The notes under the pieces were generated by a model, which had not been told where the DNA came from, searched no databases, and worked only from the letters and a program-made list of their open reading frames with translations. Shown piece by piece: positions 1 to 7,722 of a stretch of 17,252 bases of DNA. The stretch's first letter is position 1. Each line of letters begins with the position of its first letter. The position numbers were made by a program, and so were the translations under genes. This DNA comes from Gemmatimonadales bacterium (GTDB lineage: Bacteria > Gemmatimonadota > Gemmatimonadetes > Gemmatimonadales > GWC2-71-9): NCBI GenBank assembly GCA_030597435.1, contig JAUVRV010000010.1, positions 1 to 17,252 of the forward strand, written 5' to 3'.

Positions 1-2
1 CT

Positions 3-3000
3 ATCGGGACTGTTGAGGCCGTCACTGTACCGGTGCTGCGCACGGATGAAGCCCGCGAGCAGGACCGCAACAGTGCCTTCGTGGCTGGCCCCGGCGTGGA
101 GATGTTCAATCCCGGAGACGGCACCGTGTTGCAGAGCAACCGCCTGTTTGTCGGTGTCCGTGGTGAAGCTGGCGCTCCGGTCACTCTGTTCGACGGCGAC
201 TCAATCGTCGGACAAGCCCGACTGCGAGTCGACGGAGTCCACGATTTCGTGGGCGTATCTTTATCACGCGGGCCACACAGACTTCGGGTACGGATGCTCA
301 ACTCCTGGAACCAGCAGCGCTGGGATAGCATGACGGTGCACGTGTCGGGTCGCCCCGCAAGCTTGCAGACACCAACCGGCAAGCTCAGCATGACAGCAGA
401 CGGTCAGAGTCTCACAACGGTTCGCGTGCGGCTCATTGACGAGTGGGGTGTGCCGGTCGTCGTGCCAACCAACGTTACGGTCAAAGCCGATTTGGCTGAG
501 GTGAACGGCACCGACTCTGACGCCTCCTCGGTGGGAATGCAGGTCAAGTCCGACGCTGCCGGGTGGGTGGTACTGCAACTCAAGCCAGGTCACGAGGTGG
601 GCCAAGGCAAACTCGAACTCACAACGGGTAACATCGAGACACAGATCCCACTCGAACTGCTACCCGCGGTGCGTCCGTTCATGCTGACCGGTATCGGTCG
701 TATCGGAGTCGGAGCGAGCCCTGACGCCATCGGGACCATAACTGCGCGTGGTAGCCTCGATCACCGGACGTCGATCGTCCTGAGCTACGACTCACGCCGA
801 TTGAATGCCGGCCGTGATGTCTTTGGCCGTGCCTACAATCCTCTAGAGGAGGCGCAATACCCGATCCTGGGAGATGCCAGTCAGCTTCGCACGTTGAGCG
901 CGTCACGCAACGTATTTGCCGCCCGCGTGGAGCGCGGCTTCGATTGGGTTGCCGTTGGTGACGTCGCGACCAGCGACTTCGCCGCCGGTCTCAACCTCAC
1001 CACCTATCGCCGTGCGTTGACCGGTGCCACTGCCCGAATCACGACTGGCCAAGTCGTGTGGCAGGGGTTCGGGAGCGTGACTCGCCAGAGTCTGCAGCAG
1101 GTTCAGATCAGGGGCGCCGGTACCTCGGGTCCGTACGCTCTGGAACCACATGTAATACCTGGCAGTGAGCGGATCGCGATCGAGACCCGAGCGGTGGAGA
1201 ACGCCGAGCGCACCATCAACCGCCAGGCCACCATCCGCTTCATTGACTATCAGATCGATTACGAGAGCGGCGCGCTGCGGTTCAAGCGTCCTATACCAGC
1301 TGCCGATCCATTTGGTAATTCGGTGTTCATCGTGGTGACCTACGAAGTGGAACGCAGCGGTGACCGACGCATGGTGGCGGGTCTCAGAGCATCAATGGAT
1401 GCAGGCCAACTATTGCACTACGACTTCCTCGACTCGCTGCGCATCGGAGTCACCGGGATCAGAGCTAACGAACCGCTCGGTGCCCACAATCTCGCCGGCG
1501 TGGACATGCGTCTCCTGCGTTTCGGCGGATTCGACGTCGCTGCCGAGGTGTCCTACTCGGGGACACCGGACTCGAGCGGTTTTGCTACTGCGATCACCGG
1601 CGCGTGGCACGGACTCAATGACGCCCTCACGTTGAACGCCGGCTGGACCAAGATAGGCGACGGTTTCGGGAACCCATCCAATGTGGCCCTGCAAAGTGGG
1701 ACCGAAGAGGTGAAGCTGGGTGGAAGTATGCAACTAGGCGCAAGTCGCATGAGCGTGAGTCACGACCGGCAGAGCTTCCGCAATCAGGGCGTCAATCGAA
1801 CGAGAACCACTGTCGGAGTCACTCAGCCCCTTGGGCGCAACTTGCAGCTCGACGCCTCCGGTGCGGCCGACCAGTTCGACAATCCGGCTTCGAACGACAG
1901 ATCGCAGGCAGCCGAGTTGAAGCTGACCTGGACCCCTCTCACGGCCCTCAAGCTGTGGACCGAGGGACGCAGACAGTTCGCTCAGTCGGGAGACGTCTTC
2001 TTGCCGAGTCATCTGGGAGTGGGAGCCGAATATGAAATTCGCCCTGGCATCTCACTCGAGGCTCGACATCTTCGCGTTGCTCCTCAGGGCAATGCTCCAT
2101 ACTCGGTTAGCCGGTTGGGTCTGCGCTCCAGCATCGGATTCGGCACACAAGTTTGGGGTTCGTACCAGCTGGCAGGTGCCGCTTCCGGATCGCGTAACGC
2201 AGCCATAGTCGGACTGAACAACAATCTCCGTCTCGGCTCAGCCGTGACAGTCAGCACGATGTTTGAAAGACGTGTTGGGCTCGAGAATGCGTCAGTCGGC
2301 GACCCCGTCCGCGCAATGCCATTCATACAGATGGAAGAGGACTACTGGTCGTTCGGAATGGGCGTGGAGCTGCTACCATCTTCGGCCCCTTACCGCTTGA
2401 GTGGCCGCGGCGAATACCGTGACGGAGATTTCCAGTCGTCCCGGCTGGTGACCCTGGCAGGCGACCTTGCGATCAACCGATCGTTGGCGATCCTGTCACT
2501 GCAGGAGTACCAACGAATCGACCAGTACCAGAGTACTGACGCGACTCAGCGTAGTCGGCTCTATTCACTGTGGGGTGCGGCATTCCGCCCGATCAATACC
2601 GACGCACTCAACGTTCTCACCAAGTTCTCCTGGCTCGACGAGAGCAATCCGCGCTTGGGCGCCCTGACTCAGTTCGGTGACGAGCAGAGATTGATCGGTG
2701 CCGCCGAAGTCATCTGGTCACCGGCGGTCAACACGGAGCTCGCCAGCCGCTATGCGGTACGGCGGTCTGTTGCCCAACGGCCCATTGATGATGGCCCTGG
2801 TCAGCGCCTGGAGTCATGGGCCGACTACCTCGGAATGCGAGTGCAGCAGAACATCAACCCGTGGCTCGCCATCCGCGGAGAAGGGCGTCTGCTCATTGAG
2901 CACACGAGTGATACGCGCCGCTGGGACGCCACACCAACATTGGCGTTCATGCCGATCCGGGAGATCGAGATAGCAGCCGGTTATCGGTTCGGCGACTTGA

Positions 3001-3119
3001 TTGACCCGGACTTCACCGTTCACGGCGGGTTCGGTTGGTTCGTCACCTTGGGTGCCCGTGTAACGGAATCGGTGTTCCCGACGGCGGCGGACTTCTGGCG
3101 AGAGAGATTCGGGCGCTAA
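3..3119 (+). CDS. Very large outer-membrane protein: Ig-like N-terminal part plus C-terminal beta-barrel (5' end outside window)
   Basis: The reading frame is open to the left window edge with no start, so this is the C-terminal ~1038 residues of a longer protein. The first ~210 visible residues are beta-rich and Ig-like: a segment around PGDGTVLQSNRLFVGV, then an invasin/Big-type stretch (LTTVRVRLIDEWGVPV). The rest (~residue 220 on) is long alternating hydrophobic/polar strands with many Gly, Arg and aromatic residues, ending in a barrel-like segment (AAGYRFGDLIDPDFTVHGG) close to the C-terminus. A conserved-looking block, FIDYQIDYESGALRFKRPI, marks the junction to the barrel. This is known architecture for large surface or secretion-related proteins of diderm bacteria; an exact function cannot be named. 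I see no catalytic motif. It is followed 60 nt later by a small same-strand gene with its own ribosome binding site. It could be an adhesin-like protein, an export usher or a structural porin. Confidence 0.72.
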   Translation: MGTVEAVTVPVLRTDEAREQDRNSAFVAGPGVEMFNPGDGTVLQSNRLFVGVRGEAGAPVTLFDGDSIVGQARLRVDGVHDFVGVSLSRGPHRLRVRMLNSWNQQRWDSMTVHVSGRPASLQTPTGKLSMTADGQSLTTVRVRLIDEWGVPVVVPTNVTVKADLAEVNGTDSDASSVGMQVKSDAAGWVVLQLKPGHEVGQGKLELTTGNIETQIPLELLPAVRPFMLTGIGRIGVGASPDAIGTITARGSLDHRTSIVLSYDSRRLNAGRDVFGRAYNPLEEAQYPILGDASQLRTLSASRNVFAARVERGFDWVAVGDVATSDFAAGLNLTTYRRALTGATARITTGQVVWQGFGSVTRQSLQQVQIRGAGTSGPYALEPHVIPGSERIAIETRAVENAERTINRQATIRFIDYQIDYESGALRFKRPIPAADPFGNSVFIVVTYEVERSGDRRMVAGLRASMDAGQLLHYDFLDSLRIGVTGIRANEPLGAHNLAGVDMRLLRFGGFDVAAEVSYSGTPDSSGFATAITGAWHGLNDALTLNAGWTKIGDGFGNPSNVALQSGTEEVKLGGSMQLGASRMSVSHDRQSFRNQGVNRTRTTVGVTQPLGRNLQLDASGAADQFDNPASNDRSQAAELKLTWTPLTALKLWTEGRRQFAQSGDVFLPSHLGVGAEYEIRPGISLEARHLRVAPQGNAPYSVSRLGLRSSIGFGTQVWGSYQLAGAASGSRNAAIVGLNNNLRLGSAVTVSTMFERRVGLENASVGDPVRAMPFIQMEEDYWSFGMGVELLPSSAPYRLSGRGEYRDGDFQSSRLVTLAGDLAINRSLAILSLQEYQRIDQYQSTDATQRSRLYSLWGAAFRPINTDALNVLTKFSWLDESNPRLGALTQFGDEQRLIGAAEVIWSPAVNTELASRYAVRRSVAQRPIDDGPGQRLESWADYLGMRVQQNINPWLAIRGEGRLLIEHTSDTRRWDATPTLAFMPIREIEIAAGYRFGDLIDPDFTVHGGFGWFVTLGARVTESVFPTAADFWRERFGR

Positions 3120-3179
3120 TACTACTTGCCCGAGAGGATCTAATGCACCAACCGAGGAAAGTCATGGAGGGCTTGGAAG

Positions 3180-3479
3180 ATGAACTGCTCGGAGTGCAAC
3201 AATGAGATGGAGAAGGGTTTCCTCTACGTTAGAGGGTTTGGTGCCGCATTGCTTTGGTCGGATCGCCACGATGCACCGGCAGTATCGAGACGTGGGATGG
3301 AGCAGATCGACTTGAGCAAGGTTAGCGTCAGCCCCTCACGACAACAGGCCGTCATCCATGGATACCGCTGCCCGGATTGCGGTGAAATCCATTTCAAGGC
3401 CAAGCGGAACGCTATGCCTTTTGTGCAGGCAGCACGGATACTTGACGGAGTTGACACAGACGCTACAGAAACACGTTGA
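3180..3479 (+). CDS. Small zinc-ribbon protein (PF20097/DUF6487-like)
   Basis: This 99-residue protein has two knuckles, C3-x2-C6 in MNCSECNNEMEKGF and C64-x2-C67 in GYRCPDCGEIHF, which together would bind one zinc. The spacer contains a Gly-rich hydrophobic strand and a Trp-Ser motif (ALLWSDRH). The opening 'CxxCxxEMEKG(F/Y)' and the 'W(S/D)' segment resemble the uncharacterised PF20097 family, from memory. The start is supported by a GGAGG about 9-13 nt upstream. There are no membrane segments or signal peptide, so it is probably cytoplasmic. The gene runs straight into a terminator whose stem begins inside the stop codon. It may be co-transcribed with the outer-membrane gene upstream (60-nt gap), but nothing links their functions. 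Role unknown. Confidence 0.75.
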   Translation: MNCSECNNEMEKGFLYVRGFGAALLWSDRHDAPAVSRRGMEQIDLSKVSVSPSRQQAVIHGYRCPDCGEIHFKAKRNAMPFVQAARILDGVDTDATETR

Positions 3480-3510
3480 GGGCGGCACGCGTAGCACCGC
3501 CCTCGGTTTC
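3478..3510 (+). terminator. Intrinsic terminator after the zinc-ribbon gene
   Basis: A perfect 8-bp stem GAGGGCGG (3478-3485) / CCGCCCTC (3497-3504) encloses an 11-nt loop and is followed by a short T-rich tail (GGTTTCTT). It lies between two convergent genes (stops at 3479 and 3533). On the minus strand the same stem lacks a clear U-run, so it probably serves mainly the plus-strand transcript. Confidence 0.7.
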
Positions 3511-3532
3511 TTATCTCTGGCTGATGCGGGCT

Positions 3533-4843
3533 CTAGATCAGGTCCTTCAGCACGTCTTTTAGTGTCGGTTCACCTATCTCCTGCAACTCATACCGAACTC
3601 GCTGCGCTGGCTTCTTGATCTCGATCAGCCTCCGCAAGTCGATGGGTGAAGCTATCAAGACCAGGTCCGCCGGCGTATTCTCGATCGTCTGCGCCAGTTC
3701 CTCGATCTGTTCTTCACTATAACCCATTGCCGGCAGTACATCACCCGTCGTGGGGTACTTCTCGTAGGTGCTCTTGATCGATCCCACGGCATATGGGCGC
3801 GGGTCGACGATCTCTGCCGCACCGTAACGGCGGGCTGCCACCCAACCGGCTCCATAGGGCATCTCACCATGGGTCAGTGTAGGACCATCTTCGATCACCA
3901 GTACACGCTTGCCTCGTACCTGATCACCATCTTCCACGTAGATCGGACTGGCGGCTTCGACGAATGTAGCTGACGGGTTCATCTCCCACGCAATCCTGCG
4001 CGCGGTCTGGATATCCTCAAAGCTCGCCGTTGCCACCTTATTGATGACGATGGCATCGGCCAGCCGCACATTCGTTTCGCCCGGGAAGTAACGGGCCCCG
4101 TGGTCCGCCCGGTGCGGGTCCACCACCGTTATGTAACAGTCCGCCTTGTAGAAGGAGGTGTCGTTGTTGCCACCATCCCAGATCACCACATCTGCTTCCT
4201 TCTCGGCTTCACTCAGTATCTTGCCGTAGTCAACACCGGCAAACACGACACTGCCGGCCTGGATGTGTGGCTCGTACTCTTCACGCTCCTCGATAGTCAC
4301 ATCGTGCTTCTCGAGATCGTCATATGTCTCAAACCGCTGAACCGCTTGCTTGGCGAGATCGCCATACGGCATCGGGTGTCTGATCGCCACTACACGCTTA
4401 CCCGCGGCTCGCAATATCTCCGCGACTCTGCGGCTCGTTTGGCTCTTGCCCGATCCCGTTCTCGTAGCACATATCGCTACAACCGGGACTCTGGATTCGA
4501 TCATCGTGTGACGGGGACCTAGCAACAGGTAGTCGGCACCCGCGGCCATCGCCTGCGAACCTATGTGCATTACATATTCGTGCGTCACGTCGCTGTACCC
4601 GAATACAACGACGTCCACACCCAATTCCTTGATCAACTGAGTGAGCTGACTCTCGGGTTCAATGGCAATCCCGTCAGGATAGCGAGACCCGGCCAGCTCT
4701 GCCGGGTACCGTCGGTCATCTATGTTGGGGATCTGGGTCGCCGTGAACGCTACGACCTCGTAATCCGGATTGTCACGGAAATGAACGTTGAAATTGTGAA
4801 AATCACGTCCCGCGGCCCCAAGGATGAGAACGCGCTGAGCCAT
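3533..4843 (-). CDS. Cyclic 2,3-diphosphoglycerate synthetase homologue / COG2403 P-loop protein
   Basis: This is a 436-aa protein of the COG2403 family, whose characterised member is methanogen cyclic 2,3-diphosphoglycerate synthetase, which uses ATP to close 2,3-bisphosphoglycerate into a cyclic anhydride. Visible parts are an N-terminal Rossmann-like segment (RVLILGAAGRDFHNFN, residues 4-19), a P-loop TRTGSGKS (127-134), a Walker-B-like VVIWDGGNND near residue 220, and an NKVA motif near 270. It is cytoplasmic; no signal peptide or membrane helix is visible. The start is strongly supported by AGGAGGT (complement of 4850-4856) 6 nt before the ATG. It is the last gene of the leftward run, separated from the phosphofructokinase gene by 99 nt that may hold its own promoter. 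Many bacterial homologues carry this annotation without biochemical proof, so the product could differ. Family assignment is secure; the exact reaction is not. Confidence 0.8.
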   Translation of the reverse strand: MAQRVLILGAAGRDFHNFNVHFRDNPDYEVVAFTATQIPNIDDRRYPAELAGSRYPDGIAIEPESQLTQLIKELGVDVVVFGYSDVTHEYVMHIGSQAMAAGADYLLLGPRHTMIESRVPVVAICATRTGSGKSQTSRRVAEILRAAGKRVVAIRHPMPYGDLAKQAVQRFETYDDLEKHDVTIEEREEYEPHIQAGSVVFAGVDYGKILSEAEKEADVVIWDGGNNDTSFYKADCYITVVDPHRADHGARYFPGETNVRLADAIVINKVATASFEDIQTARRIAWEMNPSATFVEAASPIYVEDGDQVRGKRVLVIEDGPTLTHGEMPYGAGWVAARRYGAAEIVDPRPYAVGSIKSTYEKYPTTGDVLPAMGYSEEQIEELAQTIENTPADLVLIASPIDLRRLIEIKKPAQRVRYELQEIGEPTLKDVLKDLI

Positions 4844-4869
4844 ACGGAAACCTCCTGCACTGGTCTGGA

Positions 4870-4899
4870 GTTATGGTAACTGATGCAAAGGCCACTCAA
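4870..4899 (-). promoter_or_regulatory. Candidate sigma70-type promoter for the COG2403 gene
   Basis: Reading the minus strand, TTGAGT (complement of 4894-4899) is followed after 18 nt by CATAAC (complement of 4870-4875). Each matches its consensus hexamer at four of six positions. It lies 27 nt upstream of the ATG at 4843, inside the 99-nt gap. The match is modest and could be chance; readthrough from upstream is equally possible. Confidence 0.25.
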
Positions 4900-4942
4900 A
4901 TCCCCCGGCCGCACCCGAGCCCTGCCCCGTTTCCCGACACGA

Positions 4943-6136
4943 TCAAACATCACTCGTCATTACGAACAGCGGCTGACGAATCAGCGTCTTGTAGACGGGC
5001 CTGAGCCTCTCGACGTTGTAGTACTTGTGAAGATCTACGACTTTCTTGCGGCCGGTCACTACATCAATGGGTACGCTGTCATACACCCCGTTTCGGACGC
5101 TCACCAGCCTACCCGATGTGTTGGACAAGATCAAGTCCAACGCAAGATTGCCGAAGGCCATGGGGACTATGGAATCCAACGCATCCGGGTTTCCACATCG
5201 GACCAGATAGCCAAGTCGTTGATTCACGACGTTGACGCGGCGTCCCTGGTTGTAGGTCGGAGAAAGATCCTTCAAACGTGCGGCCACCCTGTCACCAATC
5301 CCCCCGAGTTTCCGGTGGCCGTACTGATCTGCTTCGGATCCCTCGAACGACATGTCGTCACTCTTCATACGTGCGCCTTCGGATACGAGAACTACGGCGT
5401 ACTTGCTGGGGTGGTTCCTTCTATCCTCGGCCAACAGCTCAGCAAGATGCTCTATCTCGAACTCGTGTTCCGGAATGACGCAACGATCGGCAGCTCCAGC
5501 CATGGTTGGGAGCAACGCGGTGTAGCCTGCGTACCTGCCGAACACCTCGATCACGAGGAAGCGCTCATGCGACCCTGCTGTGGTACGAAGTGCGTGGGTC
5601 AACTCAATCGTACGTGTGACACAGGTGCTGAATCCGATGCAGTAATCCGTGCCAGGTACGTCGTTGTCCATCGTCTTCGGTACCGCCACCACTCTCACAC
5701 CTTCCTCGTGCAACCGTTGACCGTAGCTGAGAGTGTCATCTCCTCCGATGGGTACCAGGAAGTCGATGCCGAGGAATTCCAGGTGCTTCAGTATTTCAGG
5801 CGTGATGTCGTTGAATTCGTCTGCGTACTTGCTCTTGAGGTGTTCCGGAACGACTGCTTGAGGTAGATGGCTCGGTCGAGTGCGGGAGGTGTGCAGGAAC
5901 GTTCCGCCAGTCCTCCCGGCACGGTCGACGATCTCCTCTGTCAGTTCCTGTACTTGGTCGGTGCTGTCTGCGTCGGGTTCGCGTACGAGATCGGCCAAAC
6001 CCGCCCAACCACGTCGCACACCGATCACGCGGTACCCTTCGCGGATGGCGCGTATCGTCACCGCACGGATGGCCGGGTTCAGCCCAGGTACGTCACCACC
6101 ACCTGTGAGAATTCCGATTGTACCCTTGGATTTCAT
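4943..6136 (-). CDS. 6-phosphofructokinase with pyrophosphate-dependent signature
   Basis: This 397-aa PfkA-family enzyme phosphorylates fructose 6-phosphate to fructose 1,6-bisphosphate. Family motifs are TGGGDVPGLN (11-20), GGDDT (131-135), PKTMDND (153-159, catalytic Asp157), and a C-terminal half with EVFGRYAGYTA (197-207). In E. coli PfkA the two positions that make room for ATP are Gly104 and Gly124; here the matching residues are Asp134 and Lys154. Asp plus Lys at these sites is the established signature of PPi-dependent enzymes, so I predict diphosphate:fructose-6-phosphate phosphotransferase, a reversible step usable in glycolysis and gluconeogenesis. At 397 residues it is longer than E. 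coli PfkA (320), as in the PPi/mixed-substrate groups. The start overlaps the stop of the upstream radical SAM gene by ATGA (6133-6136), showing translational coupling. Donor specificity remains inference. Confidence 0.92.
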   Translation of the reverse strand: MKSKGTIGILTGGGDVPGLNPAIRAVTIRAIREGYRVIGVRRGWAGLADLVREPDADSTDQVQELTEEIVDRAGRTGGTFLHTSRTRPSHLPQAVVPEHLKSKYADEFNDITPEILKHLEFLGIDFLVPIGGDDTLSYGQRLHEEGVRVVAVPKTMDNDVPGTDYCIGFSTCVTRTIELTHALRTTAGSHERFLVIEVFGRYAGYTALLPTMAGAADRCVIPEHEFEIEHLAELLAEDRRNHPSKYAVVLVSEGARMKSDDMSFEGSEADQYGHRKLGGIGDRVAARLKDLSPTYNQGRRVNVVNQRLGYLVRCGNPDALDSIVPMAFGNLALDLILSNTSGRLVSVRNGVYDSVPIDVVTGRKKVVDLHKYYNVERLRPVYKTLIRQPLFVMTSDV

Positions 6137-7071
6137 GTCTCGTCTGCCACACTGTCAGACAAACTCCCTAGCGGATCGAGTTCGCGCTTGACCCCATACA
6201 TCTGATCGGGAGCCAGGATTTCAGGGAACCGACCCCGCAACGCCAACCGTGCATCGTAACAGGCATGACACGCATCTGCATAGTGCATTTTGTGGTCCAA
6301 CCCGTAGCGCAACACCAGCTCCACCGGACCGCCTTGAAGCAACGGACCTACGATCGGGTGAAGGTCGGGCTCATAGTCCTCGCAGATCTCACGTAGCGGT
6401 CGTTTGAGTAGATTCCCGACCGTTATCCCCTCGCATACGTGGACATTGCCATACGGGTCAATCTGCACTTCCTTAGGGTCCCGTAGATCACCGCACGCAC
6501 AACTCTTGAACTCGAGCCACGACACCTGCGGTGCTTCAGGTGCGAGTTCGACGGAGGCACGCCCTCTATACTCCACTGGGGATTCGAGGATCTGCGGATC
6601 CCTCTCCTCGTCCAAGCTGCCTGGGAAAACGACACTCCTCACCTGAACGGCTATACCTAGGTCTTGCGCGACTGCACAGACGTTCAGTACGTGCTGCTTC
6701 AGATCCGCCTCCCAGTGATACCAGTCGCTACTGATCGTGAGATCTTCGATCAAGCCTGCGAGGGGACTCAACCACTCGGTGCAGTCCGACTCGCATGATG
6801 CCCAATAGGCGTTCGTCGAGACACCGACACGGAATCCTCGTCTCGCAGCCATGCGCACCGCACTCAGCAGCACCGGATAGTACAGAAACGGCTCACCACC
6901 CCCAAACGAGATTCTCTCGACAGACTTCATGTCCTCAGCCTGATCGAGCACGCCCTTCACAGTCTCACCGGTCATCGCTCCACGCTGGAACGGACTGCCC
7001 CACACGAAGCAGTGGTCACACTCACGAGAACATTGGAAACTGAGAAGCAGGTGAAGACCAGTTGGTTTCAT
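6133..7071 (-). CDS. Radical SAM protein with SPASM-like C-terminal cysteines
   Basis: This 312-aa protein has the radical SAM CxxxCxxC motif at C14, C18 and C21 (CSRECDHC), which binds the [4Fe-4S] cluster that cleaves S-adenosylmethionine, and the GGGEP motif at 57-61. Later cysteines C191, C193, C213, C268 and C271, with the text DPYGNVHVCEG, suggest an auxiliary Fe-S cluster of SPASM/twitch type. Such proteins often modify peptides or proteins, but substrates vary widely and cannot be read from sequence. It follows the small 56-aa gene by 54 nt and overlaps the phosphofructokinase gene by 4 nt, so it is part of the leftward transcript. No classical precursor peptide is obvious. Function unknown beyond the enzyme class. 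Confidence 0.85.
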   Translation of the reverse strand: MKPTGLHLLLSFQCSRECDHCFVWGSPFQRGAMTGETVKGVLDQAEDMKSVERISFGGGEPFLYYPVLLSAVRMAARRGFRVGVSTNAYWASCESDCTEWLSPLAGLIEDLTISSDWYHWEADLKQHVLNVCAVAQDLGIAVQVRSVVFPGSLDEERDPQILESPVEYRGRASVELAPEAPQVSWLEFKSCACGDLRDPKEVQIDPYGNVHVCEGITVGNLLKRPLREICEDYEPDLHPIVGPLLQGGPVELVLRYGLDHKMHYADACHACYDARLALRGRFPEILAPDQMYGVKRELDPLGSLSDSVADET

Positions 7072-7125
7072 GCGTGCGAATCCCTAAGCAAGTCCAGTAA
7101 TCAAGATCACATCCTACTGCGGAGA

Positions 7126-7296
7126 CTAGACCATCGTGATCTCGTGATCCTCTTCCTCACGCTCGAGTTCCTTGAGCAGGCATTTCACGGTCTGCTCCAC
7201 CAGGACTTCCATCTTGACGCCCTGGCGTCGTGCTTCGGCCTCGTACGCACGAAACAACGTATCACTCAACTCGGCCTCGATCTTTATCTTGGGCAT
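7126..7296 (-). CDS. Small 56-aa protein, ribbon-helix-helix-like
   Basis: Reading from the ATG at 7296 gives 56 residues starting MPKIKIEAELSDTLF and ending in an acidic tail (EREEEDHEITMV) at TAG 7126-7128. A near-perfect Shine-Dalgarno GGAGGTG (complement of 7302-7308) sits 5 nt before the start, good evidence that this short gene is translated. The layout of a short polar N-terminal strand (KIKIEAEL), a helix (SDTLFRAYEAEARRQG) and a second helix (KMEVLVEQTVKCLLKELE) resembles Arc/MetJ/CopG-type ribbon-helix-helix DNA-binding proteins, which act as dimers. It is in the leftward run, 27 nt after the DUF35 gene and 54 nt before the radical SAM gene. It could be an autoregulator of the cluster. 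No toxin partner is visible. The fold call is by eye. Confidence 0.75.
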   Translation of the reverse strand: MPKIKIEAELSDTLFRAYEAEARRQGVKMEVLVEQTVKCLLKELEREEEDHEITMV

Positions 7297-7323
7297 CGGT
7301 TCACCTCCACAGGGGGGCCATCC

Positions 7324-7722
7324 CTACCCGACTGGCACGCCCTTGTGACCGTAACACAGGATTCCACCATGGCCCTCGCGTCGGATGAGACGAAACTCCA
7401 ATGACACTTCCAGCCCGGGCAGTACATCAGAAGGTTCGCAATCGACGACCTGAACCATGAGCCGTCCGCCCTCGGGCGTCTCCACCACCGCCATAGCATA
7501 GGGCGCTTCCATTTGGAACTCGTTCGGACCCACATGAACCACTGTCGAGGTCACGACCTTACCCTTGCGCGACAGATACAAGGTCTCGAATTCGGTGCCG
7601 CGACACGCTGGGCATATGGTGCGTGCCGGGAAGGTAACCCCACCACAACCCTGGCAACGGGCTGCTTCGAGATGGAACCGGTTTGCTTTTTCTCGCCAAT
7701 ACCTGGGACTCGGCATCGTCAT
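7324..7722 (-). CDS. DUF35 Zn-ribbon/OB-fold protein, scaffold of the thiolase-HMG-CoA synthase complex
   Basis: The 132-aa product has a zinc ribbon with C23-x2-C26 and C37-x2-C40 (CQGCGG...CPAC), followed from about residue 45 by a beta-rich OB-fold domain ([35 protein letters not shown]). This is the DUF35 architecture. In archaea such a protein bridges acetoacetyl-CoA thiolase and HMG-CoA synthase, giving both enzymes a shared CoA-binding channel so the unfavourable thiolase product is passed on. Here the gene directly follows the thiolase with a 4-nt ATGA overlap (7719-7722), and the HMG-CoA synthase gene precedes the thiolase, so the same role is very likely. It has no catalytic motif of its own. 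The related ChsH2-type proteins serve steroid degradation, but the partners here favour the mevalonate complex. Confidence 0.88.
   Translation of the reverse strand: MTMPSPRYWREKANRFHLEAARCQGCGGVTFPARTICPACRGTEFETLYLSRKGKVVTSTVVHVGPNEFQMEAPYAMAVVETPEGGRLMVQVVDCEPSDVLPGLEVSLEFRLIRREGHGGILCYGHKGVPVG

Noticed and set aside
13..333. Plus-strand open frame overlapping the start of the outer-membrane gene
   Set aside because: It is a different frame of the same DNA with Cys/Ser-rich, unordered content; the long frame continues to 3119 with beta-barrel features.
3478..3532. Bidirectional terminator serving both convergent genes
   Set aside because: The stem is usable in both directions but the minus-strand side has no U-run, so only the plus-strand terminator is claimed.
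4883..5866. Plus-strand open frame of 327 codons opposite the phosphofructokinase gene
   Set aside because: It is antisense to a gene with every PFK motif in place, has no recognisable domain, and is best explained by the codon bias of the real gene.
7126..7296. Reading the small protein as the antitoxin of a toxin-antitoxin pair
   Set aside because: Ribbon-helix-helix antitoxins usually overlap or adjoin a small toxin gene; the neighbours here are a radical SAM enzyme and a DUF35 protein.
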